Shown one piece after another: positions 25,415 to 37,194 of a stretch of DNA of 64,000 bases. The notes under the pieces were generated by a model. The model was not told the DNA's origin, made no database searches, and saw only the letters and a program-made list of their open reading frames with translations. Origin of the DNA: Diphasiastrum complanatum. Its lineage: Eukaryota > Streptophyta > Lycopodiopsida > Lycopodiales > Lycopodiaceae. The stretch lies in assembly GCA_029204225.1 (NCBI GenBank), contig CM055107.1, forward strand, positions 5,526,900 to 5,590,899, written 5' to 3'. Position 1 is the stretch's first letter; every line of letters starts with the position of its first letter. The position numbers and the translations under genes are program-made.

Positions 25415-25689
25415 GACAAAGGCAAAGCACGAAGGACAAATAGTCCGTGATAGTAGTTTTTAGAGATTGGGCAAGATGAGTAGATGGAGCATAATCTAAT
25501 GTATGTAAATTCCTAAGAGTGCCAAGCATTGCTTAGTGTTGTTGGAATCAGTTTGTAGGCAATTAAGTTTAAAAAAGTGCCTTGTGAACTGTTTTAGACA
25601 TTCTCAGCTTTGTGTCATTTTTTTTTCAAATTTGTCGAGCATTTAAACTAGCCATGGTTCAACCGTAAATTTCAAAAAGCCTACATATG

Positions 25690-25865
25690 CAAAATACAAC
25701 CAAAATGGGAATCGTTTTCATATTTTCCTCTCATCGAAAAATATAGACCCGTGTAAATCTGGGTGAATGACAACTCGTTCAGTTCACCAATTTGGCTAAG
25801 AGCATCTACAACTTAATTCGAGCCTTACAATTTGCAGAATCAATCAATCAACCACTATGTTTTCC
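25690..25865 (-). pseudogene. Chromovirus RNase H-tail fragment
   Basis: The minus strand encodes ALSQIGELNELSFTQIYTGL, nearly identical to the same stretch of the chromovirus at 44580-45092 (SRIGELNELSFTQISTDL). It is an isolated scrap of the same element family. Confidence 0.7.
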
Positions 25866-25904
25866 ATGCCCACGATTGGTCTCGGATAGCGTGTCCACGC
25901 TAGA

Positions 25905-26357
25905 GATCAGTAGACCAACAACCCATAAGTTAATTGTGACTATAAGGGAATTGGGGCCCTTATGTGTATAAGGTCATAGTTAATGGTTGTAGGCCTAAAC
26001 TCATGATGGTGGATTTGTATGGGTCTATCAGTGAGTCATTGGGGAACTTGATGACGTGGCCCAGATAGGCTGTAGAGGTGTCCAGTGAGGTGTCATAGTG
26101 CACTACTAGTGGTGCATGGGCCTTGGAGGGTATAAGTATACCTATTGGGCTCTCACTAGTTGATCCTTGATTGTGAGACTACGTTGCTGGTGTGATGCCT
26201 CATTCCTCTTTGAGATTGTTTCATAGCTTAGGGTCTAGACCCGTTCGATCTAGGATTGGTTGGGTTGGTTTGTCCACCATCCAATTCCCTAGTGTTGCTT
26301 GGTTGCGACTTGCTTGGCTAGTGAATCCTTTGTATGGGCTTTATATTGGTATCAGAG
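25905..26357 (+). repeat. LTR-like region followed by a tRNA-iMet primer site
   Basis: A TGGTATCAGAG primer-binding site is at 26347-26357, complementary to the 3' end of initiator tRNA-Met as used by many plant retrotransposons. The roughly 440 bp before it are LTR-like, with a TATAAG-type promoter patch near 26130. The 5' boundary is uncertain. A region at about 38870-39480 has a similar order of sequence patches and may be a distant family member. Confidence 0.5.
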
Positions 26358-28349
26358 TGTGCAAGGCCAAATGGCCTCGGAGCCTAAGATCGAAAAAGAC
26401 TAGAAATAAACGAAAAAGTTTGTTTTTTGATATGCTTGAAACTGAGGCATACCAACACACTATGAAAGTAAAAACAAGTGAAGCCAATAAAAATATTGAG
26501 TTATTCCCACGCATTCTCAGTGAGTTGGAATTGGTACTCTGAAGTTGGAATGTGAAATTCCTAAGAACTTCAATGGTACCAGTGGTGTTAGTCTCAATTG
26601 ATTTATGTATTTTTCATATTAATCTGGATTTTGAGACACTTTGATCAGGAAGTGGAGGGCCTTCATGGAGGAAGAACATGTGGTATGGGACGCAGGCAAT
26701 TCCAAAATGAAGATCTAAAACGAACTGGATTATTTGACCATAGTAAGGTCTTAAATCTAATTGATCCCAAATACTATGGGTCATAAAACGGGTGTTTTGT
26801 CAAAAATTTGAGATATTGGTCATGACCCCTTATGGATATCTCAAATTTACAAAACCGGAAACCCGCATGCTATTTCTTTATAAAAATATACTGGTGAATT
26901 TCTAAAACATTGATTAGCCCGATTTCTTGTGATTCCTTGGTAGGTAATATTTATTACCCATTGACCTTGGATGATGTCACATGAATGGTTAATGCAATTG
27001 TTTTCTAAATTGTTTTTCTTATGTAAATCTTCAATAATTCCTTTTCAAATTTACGGGTCACTTTTTAGTGTTGATAACGAAGAAGATCTTTTGATAAGTC
27101 ATTCACGAAAATGTGTTGGGACATTATCAATATTGGGTTATGATAATGCAACACCTTTTTTGGACTTTTAAGTTTTTCTCTTGGATCTCTTCTTTAAAAC
27201 TTCTCCTAGGGCAAATCTAGATGGATATGCACCCCTTGGAAACTCGTGTGGTTTCCTGTTAAAAGGGGGAGAAGGAAAAAAAAAAGAGTTATCAAAGAGA
27301 AACATCTATCGTAGATTCTAGGAGGAATCTGTTGTATGAATAGATGACGAATCTGTTTCAAGAATAAGAAATGATAGGATATTTAGATATTACAAAACTC
27401 CTTTTAGGATTATATCAGATATTTGGTCTGAAGATGTAAGAGAAAGAAATTAGAAAATACTCTTGTAGTAGAATAGTTGTTGATCACAAGTCTAATTGAT
27501 TTGTTTCAGAACTATGGAATTCTATTGCAAGATGGAGGTTTGTTGAAACATGTTCCTTGTTGGTATAATCAGACTTGATTTTAGTGAGGACTGAAATCCG
27601 TGGATTGATGCAAGGAAGGAAATTCACGCTAACAATATATTCGTTTGAGGTAATCTCTGGTTGAGATTTTGGTTGTGGAATAGCACTCTTTGAGAAATAT
27701 TCTTAGAGGATAATCAAGTTACAAGATTCTTGGTTAAGATAGTATTGTGTACAGATCAGGTGATATCTGTAGAGATATTCTATGTAGTGAATCTTTGTAT
27801 GATCATAAAACCTTTTGTACAAACTTTTAATCCTGTGGATCTACAAAGGATTCCTTGGACTAAGTTATTTGCATGCATAAACTATTTTCTAATACATAGG
27901 CATATTGATGAGAATTGTATAGAGACAATTTCTCAGTAGGTTATAGTAATTTCTCACTGAGAATTGCTTATTGAACTAGAATAGATTTAGAATCAGATTA
28001 AATATGGTGTTTTGGTACCACACCTATAAATTTAAATACTTTCTAAATCCGATACAACTAACCGAGTCAGGAGTGCTACTTCAGAGTTAGTTGTTAAAAA
28101 TCAACAATGTGACCTTACTTATGGATATTGTTGTTGAAATGTATTGCTTATAAGTTGCAACCTTTATGGTTCAAGGTTGGATTCATTTAAAGGTTTATGT
28201 GCATAGAATACACGAGAACTTTTGGCTTTATCTTTTCTCGATTGGAAAGGATGGCATGCTATCTCGGAAGACTCAAGAGAGTTGGACAGTTGATAGTAGC
28301 CAAAAGATAGAGCCTCACGTAATGAAGTTCCGATGAATCTTAAGTTATT
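26358..28349. other. Decayed retroelement interior, not assignable
   Basis: The stretch follows the primer site at 26347, so it should be element interior. It holds short frames such as CEIPKNFNGTSGVSLN near 26555, but no gag zinc knuckle, protease or RT that I can recognise. From about 26990 the DNA is AT-rich with no sustained frame. Confidence 0.4.
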
Positions 28350-29300
28350 CTAGATTAGAACTTAAGAATAAATTCTATATGTATTCTAGATTGGACCCTA
28401 ACTTTGGAATGACACTTTGTGCCATGGTCATCCATCTTGGGTAATGTATATTTATTCTTAATAGCCATTTTATTCAACCCCTTGTAATCTACACACATCC
28501 GAAAACATCCATCTTTCTTTGCTTTCAGAAGAACAAGAGTGCCCCATGGTGACTTATTGGGTTGGGTATGTCCCATCCTCATATAGTTTTCTATTTGATT
28601 TGAAATCTCTATCTTTGTTTTTTTAGAGAACCTAATAAGGTTGTCTAGAGATAGGTTGACTTCCTAAAATTACCTGTATCATGTGGTCTACTGACCTAGA
28701 TGGTGGTAAACCATGAGGTAACTTTGATGAAAAAATATCTTTCATTTCACTTATGATCGGATTTTTCATTGCTTGTTTGTGATCTAAACTTACTGAGTTA
28801 ATAATTGTAGAAAATTCACAACTATTTAGATACACGTCAAAAACATCCATAATAGGAATAACGAATACCGAAAAAACTTCTTACTATGAGTAATCAAATG
28901 CCTCCATTATATTAATTGTAGAAATTTCATCCGACAGATCTACAAAATTTAATGCCAAATAAAAGTACTACCTTATTACCCTCTTTGAAAGTGAGAACAT
29001 ATTTCACAAAATCAATAGCCAGAGAAGGCGATATACTAAATAACCATTCATAACCAAAAATTAAATCAATACGGGCTAGGTCTAAAACATGAAAATTAAC
29101 TCATTCTCTATGTCCTTGTATCAAAACTGGGAGATTTGGCACTTTCATATTCCAAGTCTCCAACTCTGCTCCTGAAGCTAGATAAACTTTGTATATATGA
29201 TTGATGGCTTTAGTTGACAAGCTGAGTTTTTGCACAAGAATATAATTAATGAAGTTATGAATAGAATCATTGTCTAATAAAATTCTAGCTTCTTGATCTT
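28350..29300 (-). pseudogene. Chromovirus protease-RT fragment
   Basis: The minus strand from about 29300 gives a gypsy protease ([31 protein letters not shown]). It continues with a linker (SCEFSTIINSVSLDHKQ) and an RT start ([57 protein letters not shown]). It is the same family as the element at 42618-47665. It stops in early RT, and frameshifts separate the blocks. The protease active site is DND rather than DSG. Confidence 0.8.
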
Positions 29301-29352
29301 CCACCAACCTCCATGTGTTGATCTTCATGAGAGCTTGGTACTCAAGATCCAT
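29101..29352 (-). pseudogene. In-frame copia RT / chromovirus protease chimera
   Basis: One open frame of 83 codons starts with a copia RT beginning (MDLEYQALMKINTWRLVE) and runs without a break into a chromovirus protease (ILLDNDSIHNFINYILVQKL). The same copia stretch, MDLEYQAPMKNGTWRLVE, occurs again at 29649, about 300 bp upstream on the same strand, in its proper copia context. The two families do not normally meet in one protein. This looks like a duplication plus template-switch or recombination event; expression is doubtful. Confidence 0.75.
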
Positions 29353-29376
29353 TGCTTGGATCCACTCCTCTTTTTT

Positions 29377-30125
29377 CTAAAATAGATCCATAACATTTTT
29401 GCCAATTGACTCCCCTTTGATGCTCTTGACTAGCTCCAAATTGTCATCTTCCCTTTTGAGTAGTTGAAGCCCTTTGAGATCAACCTCTTCATCATCAACT
29501 TGACCATCAAAGTCATTGAACAAACTTTGTTTTCCAGATCCATTAACTGCTGTAAAAACATGAAAACATCCAATATCTCTCTTGTCTTTAGGTAACTCCA
29601 CCAATCTCCATGTGCCATTCTTCATAGGAGCTTGATACTCAAGATCCATTGCTTGGATCCACTCCTCTTCTTTCCTTGCTTCATCTACACTTGTAGATTC
29701 ATCAAAAGAGGTTAGGAAAGCAACATAAATTCCAGGAACTACTTGCTTACCCTTTTCATCATATGTGAGCCTTGAAGGTACTTGTCTTTCCCTTGATGTT
29801 CTCCTTGGCTTTTGACTTTATGAAGGTCCATCATCATCACCATCTAAAGTAGGATCCTTTACATCAACATCAAGAATGTTAGATCCATCCACATCATCAT
29901 TAGTAGTACTTGAAGACACTTTTGGAATGTTCCCCTCATAAAAAATGACATCTCTACCAACAATCACTTTGTTAGTAGAAGGAATGTAAACATTGTAGGC
30001 TTTACTCACCTCACTATATCCAACAAAAATACCTTTTCTTGAAGATGGATCTTCCTTGGTCCTATCATCAAGAGTAATGTTGACATAACATCTGCATCCA
30101 AAATTCTTACAGACCCTGAGCATCA
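29377..30125 (-). pseudogene. Ty1/copia fragment: integrase C-terminal region to RT start
   Basis: The frame 30141-29818 reads GIFVGYSEVSKAYNVYIPST and VIVGRDVIFYEGN, a copia integrase C-terminal/linker region. A second frame reaches the RT start (MDLEYQAPMKNGTWRLVELP) at 29649. It then continues as a non-copia, acidic stretch (DDEEVDLKGLQLLKRE) to 29377. The last part is unidentified. At its upstream end it meets a plus-strand copia fragment head to head near 30105-30125. Confidence 0.7.
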
Positions 30126-31760
30126 GGATGAAGATGTTCAAATTACAGACATACCGAGTGACAGTTCAAATGACGAACAACCCGATATGCAATTTATATC
30201 CAGAACACCTGCGACGTAGGATAGTTCTACTGTCAACAGAAGGGACAAAGGCAAAAGAGTCGCCGCACCTGCATCACCTCCAAGGAGATCCAATAGAGAG
30301 AGAAGACAACCCATTAGATATATATCAGACAACTCATCTTCAACTCAAGAAGACTTCTGCAAATTTGGTAGTGAACTACAAGCGTATGAAGAAGCCATCA
30401 ACAGTCCAAATAAGGACAATTGGATAAAGGCCATGGAAGAAGAAATGACCTCCATGAAGTAGAACGATGTGTTGGATCTCAAACCGTGCCATCAGACATG
30501 AAGAATATCAAATGTACATGCGTTTACAAATACAAATATGGACCAGATGTCAATGTATCTCAATACAAGGCTAGGCTGGTTGCGAAGGGTTTCTCACAAA
30601 AATATGGTGTTGACTACACTGATACCTTTTCTCCTGTGGTCAAGTATACATCACTATGCATATTGTTCGCATATGCAGTAGCCTATAGTCTGAAAATCCA
30701 TATTGTAGATGAGAAGACAATGTTTCTGCATGGAAATATGAAGGAATAAATCTACATTGACCAACCGCCAGGTTCTACTTGCGAGTCACAACACCTTGTT
30801 TTTGTCAAGAAGCGACACTCTAATCGCACAAGTGAAAGACGATATCTCAAGGCACTTTGAGATATCAAATCTAGGAGAAGCAAAATGCTACCTAGTCTTG
30901 CAAATTGATAGAGATTTTGAAGGTGGGAAATTATATCTACACCAGTCAAGATACATTCAAAGGATCATTGATGATTTTGACATGACGGATTGCAAGGGAG
31001 TAAACACTCCAATGATTCTTGGCACAATGCTGACAAATCAAGACTGTCCTAGAGACGATGCATAGTGGGAAGCTATGCTGCAAAGGCCTTATAGAAGGCT
31101 TATTGGTTCATTAATGTATTCGGCAGACAACACACGACCAGATATTGCTTACGTAGTATTCAGAATGTGCCAGTTCAACATTAATCTAGGACCTACACAT
31201 TGGAAGATTGCTAAGAGGATCTTGCAATACCTGGAACAGACAAAGGACTATGGTCTTTGTTTTTCTCATGATGCAGGGTTTCAAATGACGTCTAACAGCG
31301 ATGCAAGATGTTCTTCTATAGAGGACGACTCTAAGAGTATTTCAAGGGGTTGCACTATAGCAGCCAATGCAATTGTTCTTTGGATCAGTAGGAAACAAAC
31401 GATTATCGCACAATCATCCTGCGAAGCAGAATATGTTGCAACAGCCAAGATGGCCAACAAGCTTACATGGCTCAGATAATTCCTTGATGAACTAGGAGGG
31501 AATACTGACGAGCCACTGATCTTGCACATGAATAACACATCTGCCATACACTTGACGAAGGATCCTGTGTTTCATTCAAAAATGAAACACATCACTATCA
31601 AATACCATCTGAAAAGGGATCTAGTTGAGAAAGAGAAGCTCAAGATCGAGTTTGTTCGAACAAAGTAGATGGAGGTAATATTTTTACCAAGCCTCTTGAC
31701 AAGGCAATGTTTGAGAAGCAGCGTGCGAGCTTAGGAATCACAAAACTACCATACTTTGAG
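30105..31760 (+). pseudogene. Ty1/copia fragment: linker, RT and RNase H
   Basis: The plus strand gives the copia linker (SPPRRSNRERRQPIRY), then the RT start (KAMEEEMTSMK; after a frame break, CTCVYKYKYGPDVNVSQYKA; KGFSQKYGVDYTDTFSPVVK). The YVDD catalytic box is missing: the reading jumps from IYIDQPPGS at about 30770 to DDISRHFEISNLGEAKCYL at 30840. RT-connection and RNase H follow (RRLIGSLMYSADNTRPDIAY, IIAQSSCEAEYVATAKMANK). The tail MFEKQRASLGITKLP is at 31707. Stops lie at 30749, 31065 and 31479. Confidence 0.8.
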
Positions 31761-34149
31761 AGGGAGCTGAAGAAACTTGAAGTCTCTACCCACAAAGCAT
31801 TGCTAGCTTATGAACCACAAACCACCGCTATCGCAACCGTATTGCGACACATACAAACAATGAAGATAACGAAGCGCGACAAACTGCAAACCACAACATC
31901 CGGGTAATGAACAAAGACGACTGAAGGGAACTGCATGCCAGCACATCATTTGCGGCCTCCAAGCGAAGATCAAAGCTCAACCAATGACAGTTTGGTCTAC
32001 TGCTGCAGGAGCGGCTGCGAAATCGGTGCGTCTTCATGATTCAAGATCAATGAAGTACCAATAGGATGGAAGAACTTCACGGATGAAAGAGACAACAAAC
32101 TAAAAGCCATTGGTAGTGGCTTAAGCAGTTCTTGTAATCATTGATCAAATTTAAGACGACTTCCTTCCTTCGCTTCTCTCTCTCTCTCTATATATATATA
32201 TATTTATATATACAATGAATGGGAGAAGAATGGGTAGATAGGTTGCGTGATTAAATGATGAATGTGAGGATGAAAAGTTGTCTGCTAGTAAGCAAGATGA
32301 GTTGAACTGATCAGTCCAATAAGGACACACACACATAGAGAGATAGATAGTAGTGTACGTTAGTAAGCAACACTCACCTCTTCGTTTGTAAGAGACAGAG
32401 TTTCTCTTGTAGTAACGCACTGTGCAGTATGCCAAACAACGCTCAAAGGAATCACTGTAATCGAACAAATGTTTTCTTATCTCTTGCCTACTGTGTATAA
32501 TCTTTGAATGCGTCATGCTTATTGAATGTTTGTTACAAAACTAGCTATCATTTGTTATTCCGCATAAAGGTTCATCTTAGCTAAATCAGTAGTAGGTTAG
32601 CAGTGTCTGCCTACACCTTGGAAGAAGATAGATCTGAATTAGAATCAGTAGCTATAGTCAAGAGCTCGACTCTATCTAGACATATCAGAAATCTAGCAGA
32701 GAATAATGTATTTTAAATAGCGAGATCACAGAAAGACTATTGCTCACTGATTGTTCACAACATCAAAAGAGATTCAGAGCACACACCTCTCTCTCTCTAT
32801 CGGATTCCATCAGCAGAATTAGCGAATCAAAACCTCTCACGATTCCAACAACCACCCCAATTCCTACCACCACCACCCTACCATCAGACCAACAATTCTA
32901 CTTCCCCCCTCGCATTATTCACCTCCCCAATTCCCTCTAATTAAAGATGCCAGCATCCTGTCAAAGACTGTTAAGCAAGCTCTAGAATCCCATGTCGAGA
33001 TGTCCTATCACTTGCACTAGTTGGTTAGTCAGAATGAAGAACTAGATGACCAATTAGTCGAGAAGACCAAGGACCTGGAGGCGAAGCTTTTAGCAAATAT
33101 GATGTGTATAAATTGCCAAACCATTACTTGACTGGATTTTTAGTGATTTTGATGACTCATGAGTTATGCATGTATTTCCATGTTCTAGCATGTTAGATGC
33201 ATGTTTTCTATCTCGTTGACGAATTAAGATGTGCACCCAAATTTAGCTCAAGATCTAATAGCCCATTAATGATATTTTGTATCTGATTTTCTCATAGTAG
33301 CTATGAAAATCCTTGTTATCTTATGCCTTTCGTAAAGAAACTTTACACCCTCCAGGCCTCATCATGTGCTAGATGTGACTCTCTATGATCATGAGTTAAT
33401 AATACCCAAAAACAAAAATCCAAGCTTGAGGCATGGCGTTCGAAAAGGAAAAGTCAATGAGGTCAAAAGTTTACAATTTTTTCTTTACCATACAACATTA
33501 TTCCAAGAAAGGTTGAACACTTTTCTTTTGGGGGGGGTTAAAATTTAGCCTTGACAAATGAGTGTCATGAGGGTCATATGAAAGTTAAAAATAAATTGGT
33601 TCCTTAGAAAAAAAAAAATCTATTTTTCAATGTGAAATGTGGGTTTGCATGTCAAATTCCAAGCCTAGTGATGACATCCACATTTCTCTTGTTTATTAGG
33701 CCAAATGATGCAGTATGCCAGTGGTAGTCAAGTGTTGGATGTTATAGGAATCAAGTTTATGGAAGCACATCATGAGGACTAGGTTTTAAGCATTTGAAAA
33801 CCTCCAATATCTTGTATTTTTTAAGCCTTGCTGGTTTTGCAAAAAAGAGATTTAACTAAATTATCTCCAACTATGAAATTATGTAGTTTATTTTTATACA
33901 CATGGTATAATCACAAGATTACTTAATAAATCCAACTACCTTAGTTAACTATATCTTGACCTATCATAATTGAAAAATTCAAAATTTTAAGGACTCATGA
34001 TATTGACCCCTTCAACGGGCCTCGGCCCCATCTCATCAAGGAATTTAAGCATGAATTATGTTAAAAGTTCGTAAAATCTATCGTACCAACTATTTATAAC
34101 TTTCACCAAGTACTAAAATCGGTTCTCATGAGACATGTATTAGGCCCTT
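31761..34149. other. Copia 3' flank and unassigned AT-rich DNA
   Basis: The first kilobase is where the 3' LTR of the copia fragment would lie, but no LTR pair or clean ends were found. A short CT then AT microsatellite is at about 32176-32213. A coiled-coil-like fragment (NEELDDQLVEKTKDLEAKLL) lies at about 33028-33100 in one frame. A short G tract is at 33530-33538. Nothing else was recognised. Confidence 0.4.
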
Positions 34150-35665
34150 CTACCAAACTCACTAGAAAGGCTGCAAATTGGCCTTTCTTTCTTTACATGA
34201 AGGCATGAGATTTGAATAAGTGGCATATTTACACATGTCTAGGTCCTCAAAGTGATGGACACACCCTTTTATGAACATACAAGTGATTCAATTATTAACC
34301 AAAAACTTGGGCTCTGTGGCGCCTAACTATAGGTTTTTGAACATTTCCAACACAAGACTTCAAATTCATTGATTTAATTCTTGTAGGATGCATCCCTAGT
34401 AGGTGAACAACATTTGAACTTTTAGGATTGTGAATATGTTTGTAGAATTAGTTTCATCTCACATTTTCTCTCATAAAAGTTTAGAAGAGAGTTTTTCTAG
34501 AAAATTTCAATGACCCACATGTGTGGTAATCTTGCATTGGGTTGTTATAGATGTCTCCACATCCCATGTTATTCTGTAATTTATGAAATAGAGTGTATCT
34601 TAAAAGGTTCAACTACATCTACTTTTGTATCTTGAAGAACTAACATATATGTGTTCATATCAAACTTCAAATATTGGTTAAAATGTATGCCACACTTTTT
34701 GTACGTGTTAACAAACATAAAAAAATTGCATACAATGCTATTTATGTTTCATGTTCAATGTGTTATAGAACCTTGTAGGATTGTATGTGAGTACAACATG
34801 TATTGTAATGGCCAGCATGGTAGCATTTCAGCACACATACTTTTCCCAAAATCAGTTTAGTTTATTAATAGTCCACATTATCATGTTAGTTTATTAATAT
34901 CATGCATTCATGAAAGTCGCATTCTTCAAGTACACATATTGGAAAATAACATGGTAAATTGAAAAGTTCTTAACTCTATGTTTTTTTATATGAAGGTCTA
35001 TATAATATATTAGTTAATTTTTAAGCTTATAGTGTATAGGATTCATGCATAAAACATCACATGAACTACACAATTACTACATATTAAAACATGATTTTCC
35101 TAATATAATTGATGCGTTGGATCTTATGGGTATCACCAATTGCTATAGCATTGATCTTGAACACAAGTGAGTCATCCTTGTTATCAATCTAGAGAACAAA
35201 TGCACTCATATCATGCAATTTTGTGCTTTTCTTGTTGTTCACACTAAAATATCGACATTGTTCGCAGATGGCATGTTTGGGAGAGAAATAAGTATCCTCA
35301 CATCAAAAATTATAATGATTATTTATATGAGTCTTGTATAAGTTAAAAATATCATTCAAAAAGGATAATTTCTATGACAAGTTGGAACATGGAATGACAT
35401 TGGTGTTTAGTGGTATAGTAATCACCATGGAACTTGCATCATAAAATCTTTTAATGCCATAAAAGTTGAAAATGGGACCCATTCAATTTGGAATGTCATT
35501 TTTGAATAAATAGATGACAAAACAACTTTGAACCTGACGTGAATCGAACACGCAACCTTCTGATCTGGAGTCAGACGCGCTACCATTGCGCCACAGATCC
35601 TATGTGCTGTTGTAACTAATATTCAACATATGACTTTAGTGACTTGATCCTTTGTGGCTAAGGTA
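34150..35665 (-). repeat. Dispersed repeat copy B carrying tRNA-Trp (inverted relative to A)
   Basis: The reverse complement matches repeat copy A at 10500-11850 through shared landmarks on both sides of an identical tRNA-Trp gene. Examples are TGACTTGATCCTTTG near 35640 and CACACCCTTTTATGAACATA near 34258. The copy lacks the 43-bp tandem duplication of copy A. Boundaries are approximate. Confidence 0.7.
35529..35600 (-). tRNA. tRNA-Trp (CCA), second copy
   Basis: Read on the minus strand from 35600 to 35529, this is identical over 72 nt to the tRNA-Trp at 10584-10655, with the same cloverleaf and intact A and B boxes. The anticodon CCA corresponds to plus-strand TGG at 35566-35568. The flanks match repeat A but have diverged well beyond the tRNA itself, which fits purifying selection or gene conversion acting on the tRNA. 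Confidence 0.93.
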
Positions 35666-37194
35666 GTTCAAAAATATGAAATTGAGATGATTTACACTGT
35701 TCTTAATGTCTAGTGGTGGAATGACACTAATCTCTTCTAATCTTGTCAATACAATTACCAATAGTTGAGAAAATGAAGGAATCAAATAGTTACAAACCAA
35801 GTTACAGAACAAAATAACAATTTCAAAAAATTGTTATACTCAACTGAAATGCTGAATTTTGAGTTTTATACTATTGAAAAATAAAGATACATAATTTGAA
35901 TTGAATTGCCTACATTCTGGTACTATGAAAACTAAGCATGATAGAACTTAAGATCTGATCTATGTCTGAGGACTGATTAGTAAGAAATTGTTCAAAAGCA
36001 GTGTTCTAGTTTGCAAACTATAGAGGGCAAAAAAATAAAACTTTACGGAGTTTCAAGTCTACATCTTGAGAGCTTGTAGCTATGGTTGCACTAAAAGATT
36101 GCTTGACTACTTCATACAAGAGTCAAACACTACATAGATGGCAATTTTAGTTTTTATTTTGTAGGCATTGCATGAAACCTACTATCTTAGAATAGTATAG
36201 GTCTAGTGATTTGATTGTAATTACCGTGTATTGGTTTCCATACATGATCACCAACAAAAATTCGCTTTGAAATGTGTAACAAGGACTATGGTTTATTTCT
36301 GCCAAAAAGTGCAGTAGAAGTACTTCATATAATAATGGTCGACAGTGTGAGATGATTTGAATAAGTTTGAATTCATATTGAAGAATATTCAAATAATTCA
36401 AATCAAAGGAATGTCAAATGTCCAATGTCAAATGTCAATTGTCAAATGAAGGTCAAATTCCAATGCCAAATGTCGAAGATGTTGAAATTTGAATCAAAGA
36501 TGTTTGAACAAATGTTCGAATAAAATGATTTAAATAAAATTTGAGGCATTTGAACAAAATGCACATGAAATTCAAGCCATATTCAAGTAAAATCCGAAGA
36601 AAATTCTAATGAATTTTGGTTGTTTGGAGCTTCGATTTTGATGGATTTCCTATTGCTCAAACCTTGAATAACTATGCAGACATTCAAACCTAGATATCTT
36701 GTTGTTCACATCTTGAATAAAAATATAGACATTCAAATTTGATCTTTGCATTTTAAACCGTGAGAAAATTGTAGACCTTCGAATATCACTAGAATTTGTC
36801 ATGTTTAGTGGCTATGACATGAAAGTTTGGAGTGGAATTAAAATTCCAAACACTCCCTTTAATTCTATCGCAAAGACTTATATTTAAAATCTTCATACAC
36901 TTCCAATTATTTCCCTTGGCAAATCCTTGGTGAAAATATTTGCAGCCTAATTTTCTATTGCAATAAATTAGCTGAATTACCTTGTCATGAAGCTTTTCCT
37001 TGACAAAGCAAAACTAAGTCTATATATTCTTTGTCCTAGAATAATATCTAGAATTAAAAAATGGAACTTAAATTGTCACTAAACAAGCAGTAGGTAGATG
37101 TTGGATTTACTTCCTCTACTCTCCTAAATCCCATTTTAATATTGTTGTAGTTTTACACGCATTGTCACATAGTCTGTAGAAGTGCTCTATTATT
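35666..37194. other. AT-rich intergenic DNA with a short degenerate TGTCAAA repeat
   Basis: No gene was recognised. From about 36405 to 36480 the heptamer TGTCAAA/TGTCCAA-type word recurs several times at 6-8 bp spacing. The rest is unstructured. Confidence 0.45.
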
